From Minicystis rosea (GTDB taxonomy: Bacteria; Myxococcota_A; Polyangia; Polyangiales; Polyangiaceae), in contig CP016211.1 of the NCBI GenBank assembly GCA_001931535.1, forward strand, positions 3,810,501 through 3,874,500: 64,000 bases of DNA, given 5' to 3'. A model generated the notes under the pieces. That model did no database searches. It was not told the DNA's origin and worked only from the letters and a program-made list of their open reading frames with translations. The position numbers and the translations under genes were made by a program. This document shows, one piece after another, positions 25,386 to 32,862 of this stretch. Every line of letters starts with the position of its first letter. The stretch's first letter is position 1.

Positions 25386-27614
25386 ATGCGCATTTCTTAC
25401 TTCATCACCCTCGCCTGTCTGGCAGCGGTGATCGGGGGTTGCTCCGGCGACCCCGAAACGAACGGCAGCACGTCGAGCTCGGGAACGGGCGGCAGCGGGG
25501 GCTCGGGCGGCGGCGCGGGTGGCTGTCCCCGGCTCGAGGTCTCGAGCACGAACCTCTACTACTTCACCGACGCACGCACTTCCGTGCAGGCGACGGCGTC
25601 CCCCCTCATCGAAGGCAGCAGCCGAACGCAGGTGGTGCTGGAGCTCTACGACACCCACGTCAAAGACTTCCTGCCCGAGCTTCAGACTGGCACGTTCGAT
25701 CTGTCCACCGCACCGAACGACACGTACACCTCGTGCCAACACTGCATGACGGTGATCACGCCCAGCTACAACGAGATCCCCCAGCGCACCTTCTTCCAGA
25801 CGGAGGGCAAGCTCACGCTGAGCATGCTCGATCCGCTCGATTGGACGCGGGTGCAAGGCAAGCTCACCGACGTCAGGCTCATCGAGGTGGAGCAAAAAGA
25901 AGGCTTCGTGTGGGAGCCTGTGAAGGGTGGTGACTGCTATACCGTGCCGGAGTGGTCGTTCGATACGACCCCTCTCGAGGGCATCCCCTGCGAGAAGGCA
26001 GAAGACTGCGGTAACACGCGCCAGCAGGTGTGCAGCCCGACGACCAAGACCTGTGTGCCTTACGAATGCTGGATGACGGATCCCGAGACCTGCCCGTCCG
26101 GTCAAACGTGCTTCACGCAGGCCGTGGGGGAGGACAACGCAGGAGCCTGTTATACGCTCTGCACGCCCGGTGCGTCGGGGGAATGCGATCAAGGCTCCGA
26201 CTGCATTCCGCTCGATCCCACCCAGAGCTATGGCAGGTGCATGGTCCGCGGGAAGGTCGAGGCAGGCGCGCCGTGCAGCGAGTCCGACGTCTCGACGGGG
26301 TGTCAATCGGGCAGCATCTGCGCGGGCCATCCGGCGCGATGCGAGGTGATCTGCGATTACCTCACGCCGAACCCCGGCTGCCCTGCCGGACGGCTCTGCA
26401 CCGCGGGCAACATCTGTCTTCCGCCCGAGGCCGGCGATCCGGCTCCGCTCCATAAAGCGTGCGGCCCGTCCTGGGCCGGCGCGAACAACTGCGATCCCGG
26501 CAATGGCACCTTCGAGGGCTTCTGCTTCAGCGTGCTCTACGAGCCCGCGACGTGCGAGCAGCTCTGTCGGCTCGCGGATCCGGCTTGCCCGGCCGGGCAA
26601 TTCTGCAACGCGATCCTCACGAGCCCCGATGTCGGGCTCTGCCGAGAAGTCCCGGTGTGCGGCGACGGCAAGCTCGATGTCTTCAACGAGACCTGCGACG
26701 ACGGAAACACCGTCTCGGGTGATGGTTGCTCGGGCAACTGCGCTGAGGCCGAACTCGACGTGCTCTGCACGAAAGCAGAGCCGCTGTCGCTCGACACCAC
26801 CGTCACCGGAACGACGGTGGGTGGGGTGACCGGCTACTGGAGCAGCTGCAACCTTTACCGCACGCACTCCAAGACCTACAGCCTGGAAGTGCCGGGCCCG
26901 GGGCAGCTCGCGGTGACGGTCAAAGGCGCCAAGAACTTCACGGTGCACATCCTCGAAGATTGTAAGAGCCTGGATTCGGAGCTCGGTTGCAGCGCCGGAT
27001 CGGGGGAGCCGTTCACGCACGAGCAGACCTTCGCGCAGAAGCCCGGAGAGCCGATCATGATCGTGGTCAGCGGCAGCCGCGAGGACGACCTCGGCCCCTT
27101 CGAGATCAGCGCATCGTTCACGCCCACCGTCTGCGGCGACGGCAACATCGTGGGCGCCGAAGAGTGCGACGACGGCAACACGACGAACGGCGACGGCTGC
27201 TCGTCCGATTGTTTGGTCGAGTGGCCGCTCATCTGCGCCGGGCTCCCCACCCTCTCGACCAGCGCGCCCAACATGGGAGACACGACCTCTTCCCCCAACT
27301 GGAACAACACCGGCTTCTGGTGCACCGACGACACCACCGGCAACGAGATCATGTATCGGTTCGTGGCACCGAAGGACGGCAAGCTGAACCTCCGTGTCGC
27401 GCAACCGACCCACGACTTCGCCATCTACGTCATCGACGGCTGCGGCCTCGCCGACGGCGTGAACATCTTGGAGTGCGGAAGCGCTTCGAGCCCGCCCAAC
27501 GGCGTCGAGGAAATCCACGTACCCTTGACGTCGGGACAGCTCATCACGGTCGTCGTCGACGCCGAAACCGCCTCCCAGAACGGCCCCTTCGTGCTCGACG
27601 CGACGTTCGAATAG
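25386..27614 (+). CDS. Cysteine-rich lipoprotein with two DUF4215 (Myxococcus cysteine-rich) repeats
   Basis: 742 residues. The lipobox is VIGGC (Cys about residue 19), followed by a Ser/Gly linker. A large Cys-rich region carries CGDGKLDVFNETCDDGN...GDGCSGNC (about 425-455) and CGDGNIVGAEECDDGN...GDGCSSDC (about 583-612), the DUF4215 motif seen mainly in Deltaproteobacteria. Each repeat is followed by a beta-sandwich-like segment resembling PPC domains (TKTYSLEVPGPGQLAVTVKGAKNF). It is probably displayed on the cell surface and involved in adhesion or binding. It stands alone. Confidence 0.85.
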   Translation: MRISYFITLACLAAVIGGCSGDPETNGSTSSSGTGGSGGSGGGAGGCPRLEVSSTNLYYFTDARTSVQATASPLIEGSSRTQVVLELYDTHVKDFLPELQTGTFDLSTAPNDTYTSCQHCMTVITPSYNEIPQRTFFQTEGKLTLSMLDPLDWTRVQGKLTDVRLIEVEQKEGFVWEPVKGGDCYTVPEWSFDTTPLEGIPCEKAEDCGNTRQQVCSPTTKTCVPYECWMTDPETCPSGQTCFTQAVGEDNAGACYTLCTPGASGECDQGSDCIPLDPTQSYGRCMVRGKVEAGAPCSESDVSTGCQSGSICAGHPARCEVICDYLTPNPGCPAGRLCTAGNICLPPEAGDPAPLHKACGPSWAGANNCDPGNGTFEGFCFSVLYEPATCEQLCRLADPACPAGQFCNAILTSPDVGLCREVPVCGDGKLDVFNETCDDGNTVSGDGCSGNCAEAELDVLCTKAEPLSLDTTVTGTTVGGVTGYWSSCNLYRTHSKTYSLEVPGPGQLAVTVKGAKNFTVHILEDCKSLDSELGCSAGSGEPFTHEQTFAQKPGEPIMIVVSGSREDDLGPFEISASFTPTVCGDGNIVGAEECDDGNTTNGDGCSSDCLVEWPLICAGLPTLSTSAPNMGDTTSSPNWNNTGFWCTDDTTGNEIMYRFVAPKDGKLNLRVAQPTHDFAIYVIDGCGLADGVNILECGSASSPPNGVEEIHVPLTSGQLITVVVDAETASQNGPFVLDATFE

Positions 27615-27689
27615 GACCCACGGCTGCGGGCTGAGATCTTTCACCAATCAGCTTGCCCTCGCCCCCTCGCCCCCCGCGACGTAAGCGGG

Positions 27690-27782
27690 GCGGCGGGGGC
27701 GCGCGGCGAGTGCCGTCTCCAGATGCGACCAACGTCAGGCCCGAAGCGGCGAAGTACGCGCGGAAGAGGCGGGGCCCGGACG
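27690..27782. repeat. Diverged copy of the 48.3-kb 126-bp repeat
   Basis: Shares GGCGGGGGCGCGCGG, CAGATGCGA..., ACGTCAGGCCCGAAGCGGCG and a following GGGGCCCGGACG with the tandem repeat at 48293-48555. It is a third, decayed copy at the edge of the rearranged region. Confidence 0.5.
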
Positions 27783-27949
27783 TCGAGCCGATCGACACCG
27801 CCGCGTGGGCCCGATGGTCAGCGCCCCTGCTCAGACAGGCCGAGCAGCCCGGCGGCACAAGGGCCCCGCTGGCCGCTCTCCTCGGGCGCGGAAATATCAT
27901 TTCCCGTCACGCGGCCATCCTTCTCGACCGAGAAGCGATTGGGTTCTGC

Positions 27950-28436
27950 TGGAACGTCATCCTTCTCTGCCGAAAGAACAGCTCTCCCTGCTGGAACGAC
28001 ATCCTTCTCCGTCGAAGAGACATCGTCTCCTCATGAAAGGATATCCTTCCCTGCTGGAAGGACATCGTCCTGTGCCGAACGAACATCCCTCCCTGCTGGA
28101 AGAGCATCGTCCTCTGTCGAACGCACATCCTTCTCTGCTGAAGGAACATCCCTCTCTGCTGAACGAACACCCTTCTCTGCTGGAGGGATATCCTTCTCTG
28201 CTGAACGAGCATCCTTCTCTGCTGAACGAGCATCCTTCTCTGCCGAACGAACATCCTTCCCTGCTGGAGAGACATCCTTCTCTGCCGAACGAACATCCTT
28301 CCCTGCTGGAGAGACATCCTTCTCTGCCGAACGAACATCCTTCCCTGCTGGAGAGACATCCTTCTCTGCCGAACGAACATTCTTCTCTGCCGAAACGATG
28401 CCGCTCTTTGCAGGAAGGCCATCCTTCTCCTGCTGC
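27950..28436. repeat. 21-bp minisatellite
   Basis: Units of 21 bp such as CATCCTTCTCTGCCGAACGAA alternate with CATCCTTCCCTGCTGGAGAGA. Three identical 42-bp doublets occupy 28252-28377, with increasing decay toward both sides. Because 21 is a multiple of three and no unit holds a stop, several frames on both strands stay open and encode heptad repeats. No ribosome binding site or non-repeat coding context supports any of them, so I do not call a gene. Confidence 0.8.
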
Positions 28437-28442
28437 GGGCTG

Positions 28443-28729
28443 CCGGGGTCGGCGAGGTGACGGTGCGCTCCGACGACCCCGGCTATGGGTAGCTCGGCGC
28501 GAACACGACGGACTGGACGATCACCACGGGCGTCTACGTGCGGCAGGCCGCGGGAGACCAGCTCTACCTCGTCAACGCGACGATGTACTTCACGTTCAGC
28601 GCGCAGACGGGCGCGGTCACCTTCTCCATCCGCCCGGAGACCTACCCGGAGGCCAAGCTGCCGCTCCGGAAGGAGCCCGACGCGCTCAACTCGTTCACGT
28701 TCACCCTCACCGACAGCACGCCGATGTAG
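28443..28729 (+). pseudogene. Gene remnant with an in-frame stop, family unknown
   Basis: One frame reads sensibly as a beta-rich protein C-terminus (VTVRSDDPGYG, stop, LGANTTDWTITTGVYV..., YLVNATMYFTFSAQTGAVTFSI, ending FTFTLTDSTPM). It is interrupted by TAG at 28490-28492. There is no start and no signal sequence, and the minisatellite precedes it directly. Probably the 3' end of a deleted secreted-protein gene. Confidence 0.45.
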
Positions 28730-28924
28730 ACCGGCACCGTGTACGGCGCGGCGTTGCCGCACGCCTCCGAACGCCACTCGAAAGCACCCGGAGCCGCGCC
28801 GTCACATCACCCGTTCTCGTGCGCATCGCCGCTTCGGGCCCGACGCTCGTCCGATCCCCATCGAATTCGAGTACGTTGCCGGCTTCTTTCGGCGGCGCGT
28901 GCACCGTCGCGAAACGCTGGCTTG

Positions 28925-29155
28925 CGCGGCGTGCACCCCTATCGTCACTGCGCCTGCGCCGACCGGATCGGCGACGAGACGGCCTACGGTCCGGGCTTCG
29001 TGGCCCATCTCATCACGGCCAAGTGCGGCGACTCACTGCCGATCTATCGACTCGAGAAGCAGTGTGCGCGCGAGGGCGTCCCATCGCGCGGAGCACGATG
29101 AATGACCTGCTTCATCGCGGAGGCGCTCGCGCCCATCGCGCGTCACGTGCTCTCG
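28925..29155 (+). pseudogene. IS66 transposase (TnpC) middle fragment
   Basis: The frame encodes HPYRHCACADRIGDETAYG..., GFVAHLITAKCGDSLPIYRLEKQCARE. After a frameshift it continues as PIARSTMNDLLHRGG. This is the central part of IS66-family TnpC (family motif LPLYRLEKxYARxGxxxxRSTM). Both ends are missing, and it runs into an inverted fragment of the same gene. Confidence 0.7.
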
Positions 29156-29283
29156 CGGTGAGCGTTCCGCAGAAGGGTTGAAGCTTGGCGACGACATCGT
29201 CGCTCCCTTTCTGGGCTGCGTACAGGAACACCGCACACTCGGTGTTGCGATACAGCTCGACGTCGCCGTCGTGCGCGGCCGGG
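29156..29283 (-). pseudogene. Inverted IS66 TnpC fragment
   Basis: This 128-bp stretch is the near-identical reverse complement of about 31729-31856 inside the larger IS66 remnant (encoding HDGDVELYRNTECAVFLYAAQKGSDDVVAKLQPF). It shows local inversion and duplication of IS sequence next to the carotenoid oxygenase gene. From 29284 to 29424 a plus-strand frame ends in a hydrophobic helix (AGTFLAILIALLVAYQAWAHHEHH), possibly another gene tail. Confidence 0.75.
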
Positions 29284-29410
29284 CCGCCCTTTCTCGCACC
29301 GAACCGGATCGCGCGGCGCGCGCTTCTCTCGGCCGGCACCTTCCTCGCCATCCTGATTGCCCTGCTCGTCGCCTACCAGGCCTGGGCACACCACGAGCAT
29401 CACGCGGCGC

Positions 29411-29444
29411 CTTACCGCGTTTGACTTCGCTTAACTCGATTGAC
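29411..29444 (-). promoter_or_regulatory. Direct-repeat regulatory site 1 (carotenoid oxygenase 1)
   Basis: Read leftward from 29444: GTCAATCGA, GTTAAGCGAA, GTCAAACGCG, GTAAG, with starts 9 to 10 bases apart. These units match those at 35731 and 47445. The outermost unit, read rightward, supplies TTGACT, a possible -35 of the oxygenase promoter. A tandem 10-11-bp direct repeat is the usual target of OmpR/PhoB-type winged helices. Confidence 0.55.
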
Positions 29445-29551
29445 TCCCGACGTCCCGGTAGGGTCGTTTTCGCGGCCGGCTCGTTGCCAATACCAACGAT
29501 GGAGCGCTGGCCGCCGTCAAGAACGCAAACACGAACGGCGAGGAGCCAATC

Positions 29552-30940
29552 ATGAGCCAGATTGCAAACGACACGCTGTCCACTGGTAGTACCGGCGTAC
29601 CCTACGTCTCGGGAAACTTCGCGCCCCTCATGAACGAGATCACGGCCTTCGATCTCGAAGTGATCGGCTGCATTCCCGACACGCTCAACGGGCGATTCTT
29701 CCGGATGGGACCCAACCCCGTCGACGAGCCGGATCCGGTCTTCCACAAGGGCTACCACTGGTTCATGGGCGCTGGCATGGTGCACGGCGTGAGGCTGCGC
29801 GACGGCAAGGCCGAATGGTACCGGAGCCGCTTCATCCTCGACGCGCACGCAGCGAAAGCACGGCGGGTCAAGCCGATCCCCGGGCCTGGGGAGGGGAAGC
29901 GAGACCTCCCCGTCAACACGAACGTCACCATCATCGGTGGCAAGCTCTGCGCGGTGGCCGAGGCCGGCGGCCTCCCCGTCGAGCTCGACTACGAGCTCGA
30001 GAACGTTGGGCGCACGGACTTCGGCGGCACGCTCGAGGCTGGCTTCTCGGGTCATCCGAAATACGACCCGCTCACGGGTGAGCAGCTTCTCCTGGCCTAC
30101 GAGCCGTTCCAGCCCGTGCGCTACATCTCGGTGGGTCGGGACGGTCGTGCAACGACGAAGGCGCGAATCGATCTTCCGCACATTCCGATGATTCACGACA
30201 TGACGTTCACACGCTCGTTCATCATCGTTCCCGATTTTCCGGTGACCTTCCAGCCGGAGAACGCCCATACCAGTTTTCCGTGGCTCTGGGACGAGCGGCG
30301 GCCTTGCCGCATCGGTCTCCTGCCGCGGGACGGCGACACGTCGAAGCTGCAATGGTTCGAAACGCCGCGGTGCTTCGCGTACCATTTCGCCAACGCCTAC
30401 GACGACGGCAATCTGACCATCATCGATCTGCCGAAACATCCCAGTATGTTTCGTACCGACCAGAACGGTCCCGACGAAGGTGCCCCCGTCTTGGTGCGCT
30501 GGACGCTCGATCGCACCACGGGGCGGTTGAGCGAGACGCTCTGGGACGATCGGGGCAACGATTTCCCGCGGATCAACGGCCGAAATGCCGGGCAGAGCTA
30601 CCGCTACATCTACACCGCTCACTGGGGCAACCACGTGGAGTTCGGCCCCGCGATGAAGCACGACCTCCAACGGGGGACGACCGAGGTGCACGACTTCGGG
30701 CGTGGGCGCGTGACGTCCGAGCCAGTGTTCGTCCGCAAGCCAGGCGCCACCGTCGAGGACGACGGCTGGATCATCTCCTGCGTGTACGACGCCGCCCGCC
30801 ATCGGAGTGACATTGTCATCTTCGAAGCCCAAGATTTCGCGGGCGAGCCCATCGCGACCATCCGCCTCCCCGTCCGTGTGCCGTTCACCTTCCACGGTGG
30901 CTGGGCGCCCGACGGAGAAGCCGTCCCCCCCGTCCTGTGA
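29552..30940 (+). CDS. Carotenoid oxygenase family protein (oxygenase 1)
   Basis: The 462-residue protein is full length for the carotenoid cleavage dioxygenase/RPE65 family. The four iron-binding histidines are visible: H168 (SGHPKYD), H215 (MIHDMTFT), H278 (AYHFANAYDDG) and H448 (FTFHGGW). The opening GNFAPLMNEITAFDLEVIGCIPDTLNGRFFRMGPNP is typical. It cleaves a polyene double bond with O2 to give apocarotenals or related aldehydes. There is no signal peptide. Flanked on both sides by IS66 debris, it is the only intact gene of its locus. A deleted copy of a close paralogue lies at 47114-47410. Confidence 0.93.
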   Translation: MSQIANDTLSTGSTGVPYVSGNFAPLMNEITAFDLEVIGCIPDTLNGRFFRMGPNPVDEPDPVFHKGYHWFMGAGMVHGVRLRDGKAEWYRSRFILDAHAAKARRVKPIPGPGEGKRDLPVNTNVTIIGGKLCAVAEAGGLPVELDYELENVGRTDFGGTLEAGFSGHPKYDPLTGEQLLLAYEPFQPVRYISVGRDGRATTKARIDLPHIPMIHDMTFTRSFIIVPDFPVTFQPENAHTSFPWLWDERRPCRIGLLPRDGDTSKLQWFETPRCFAYHFANAYDDGNLTIIDLPKHPSMFRTDQNGPDEGAPVLVRWTLDRTTGRLSETLWDDRGNDFPRINGRNAGQSYRYIYTAHWGNHVEFGPAMKHDLQRGTTEVHDFGRGRVTSEPVFVRKPGATVEDDGWIISCVYDAARHRSDIVIFEAQDFAGEPIATIRLPVRVPFTFHGGWAPDGEAVPPVL

Positions 30941-31040
30941 TGTGAATCGTTGCAGCGTCTCTCCTTCGACGGCCGCCCTCGTCGTCGGGGCCATCCTCTC
31001 GCAGCGACCTGCGTAGCGGACAAGAAGCCACCGTCGCCCA

Positions 31041-31270
31041 CGGGGGAACGAGAGGACATCTACGTCCTTCGGAGCCTTCGCGAAGCAGCGCAGCCCACCG
31101 CAGGCTGGTGCTCGTCGGCGAGGACAGGGTTCGAGCCGTTCCCCGTCGACGCCGAGCGTTTCTTCTCGTTCTGAAGCGTTCGGTCGCGTCCCCAGGACGG
31201 GAAGATCGTCGAGGCGCAGGATAGACGCATCGCCGAGCTACGTGGCTGCTTCGGCCCAACCGACGAGCGC
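31041..31270 (+). pseudogene. Remnant of the C-terminal domain of a strictosidine-synthase-like lactonase
   Basis: The frame EREDIYVLRSLREAAQPTAGWCSSARTGFEPFPVDAERFFSF, stop, SVRSRPQDGKIVEAQDRRIAELRGCFG aligns closely with about residues 378-446 of the intact lactonase at 44060-45679. The intact protein has Trp where this copy has TGA (31172-31174). The N-terminal propeller part is absent. Confidence 0.8.
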
Positions 31271-31284
31271 GCGCGGCAGAGCCC

Positions 31285-32480
31285 CCCGCCCACGGTCCGT
31301 GTCTTCATCGCCGTCGACCCCATCGACATGCGCGGCTCCTTCGACGCGCTCGCCGGCGCCGTGCGTCGCCTCGACCTCGACCCGGTCAATGGGTACCTTA
31401 CCTCTTCCTCAACAAGAGGCGACGAATCACCAAAGCGATCTGGTTCGACGGCTCGGGTTGGTGCGTCCTCGCAAAGCGCCTCGAGGCTGGGAGTTTCCAA
31501 CTCCCGCTCGAAGGTGACCTGCGACTGGCTCGCTTGGTTCATCCACCAGAAGTTCGGCCTGCTCTCGCCGCTCGACCGGATCCGCCGCGACCTCGCGGAG
31601 CGCGGCATGGAACGCGCGGCCGACCTGCTTGCGCCGATCGATGGCCACCATTGGCGAAAGCTGTTGTCGGGCACGTGGATGGCCACCGATGGGACCGGCC
31701 TCGAAGTGCTCGTTCCCGGCCTCCCGGCCGCGCACGACGGCGACGTCGAGCTGTATCGCAACACCGAGTGTGCGGTGTTCCCGTACGCAGCGCAGAAAGG
31801 GAGCGACGATGTCGTCGCCAAGCTTCAACCCTTCTGCGGAACGCTCACCGCCGACGCCGAGCACCGTTACAACGCCGTCTACGCGACGGGCCGTGTGATC
31901 GAAGCCGGCTGCAACGCGCATGGCCGCCGCAAGCTCCGCGACGCCGAGCAGACCCAACCTGTGCTCGCGAAAAAGGGCGGCGCCTTCATCGCCGCGATGT
32001 ACGTCGCCGAAGATGAAGCACGCAAAGCCGGCCTCGTCGGCGAGGCGCTGCGCGCTCACCGGCAACAGCACATCCAGCCGATCGCGGACGACTTCGCGAA
32101 GTGGCTCGCTGCCGTCGAGCCACCACTCCTGCCCTCCGACCCACTGACCACGGCGGTCGACCGAAAGCACTGGAGCGCACTCCTTCGCGTCATCGCGGAT
32201 CCCGAGGTGCCCATCGACAATTCACCGACGGAGCGCGAGCTCCAGAACGTCGCAAAGCTGCGGCTCAACATGCTGTTCGCGGGCAGCACCGAAGGAGCAC
32301 ACCGCGCCCGCGTGCTTCGTCGCGACGTGCTGCACCGTCGGCGTTCCGATGCAGGCTGATCTCACATGGGTGTTCGAGCGCCTCGGCACCCACCGTGAGA
32401 TGTTCGGCCTCGCGCTCGAAGCGCTCACCCCGGCTGCCGTCAAGGGGTCGTACTTGCAGGATCGGGCTTCCTCGTCTTAG
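31285..32480 (+). pseudogene. Degenerate IS66 element: TnpB start fused to TnpC C-terminal half
   Basis: 31290-31510 encodes a TnpB (Orf2) remnant: VFIAVDPIDMRGSFDALAGAVRRL, then, after a frameshift near 31400, FLNKRRRITKAIWFDGSGWCVLAKRLEAG. It joins a TnpC C-terminal half (WLAWFIHQKFGLLSPLDR..., DGTGLEVLVPGL, NAHGRRKL, PIDNSPTEREL). A further frameshift near 32310 moves the true C-terminus (VPMQADLTWVFERLGTHREMFGLALEALTPAA) to another frame. TnpA, the TnpC N-terminus and clear terminal repeats are missing, so the element is inactive. Confidence 0.82.
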
Positions 32481-32556
32481 CCTCCGGCGCACCGGGGCAC
32501 GCTCATGGCCTGCCTTGACACACCGAAGCGTCACCGCTCACCAGGAGATGCCCCCG

Positions 32557-32862
32557 ATGTCCATCGACCTGTCCGCCCTATCGCCCGAAGCTTGCGAGGC
32601 GTACATCGTCGTCGGTCGCCTGTTCGGCTCCCCGGACACCACCGCGCAAGGTGCCCGGCTCGCCGATGCGCGCGTCGCGCTCGCGGGCGCGGACCGGATC
32701 GGGGCCGTGGGGAACAAGAAGATCACGAACGCGACGCTCGGTGCCGCGCTCCAGGAGGGGAAGTCCCAGCGAGAAAGCGCGCGCTCGATCCTCGAGAACA
32801 CGCAGCGGTCGCTCGTCGAAGCCGGCGGTGCCGCGGCCACGGCCGGAGCGAAGGTGTCGTGA
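32557..32862 (+). CDS. Small protein of unknown function, coupled to the STAND regulator
   Basis: 101 residues. AGGAG at 32543-32547 lies nine bases before the ATG at 32557, so this start is preferred to the ATG at 32548. The sequence is Ala-rich and helical (SPEACEAYIVVGRLFG..., IGAVGNKKITNATLGAALQEGKSQRESARSILENTQRSL). No family is recognised. Its stop overlaps the GTG of the next gene (GTGA), so the two are translated together. It may be a partner or modulator of the regulator. Confidence 0.6.
   Translation: MSIDLSALSPEACEAYIVVGRLFGSPDTTAQGARLADARVALAGADRIGAVGNKKITNATLGAALQEGKSQRESARSILENTQRSLVEAGGAAATAGAKVS

Noticed and set aside
27950..28436. CRISPR array
   Set aside because: The repeats are contiguous 21-bp units without unique spacers of constant length, and no cas gene is present.
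28031..28777. A leftward 248-codon gene with SAEKDVR heptads
   Set aside because: Its N-terminal third is antisense to the remnant at 28443-28729 and there is no ribosome binding site; the heptads only reflect the 21-bp DNA repeat.
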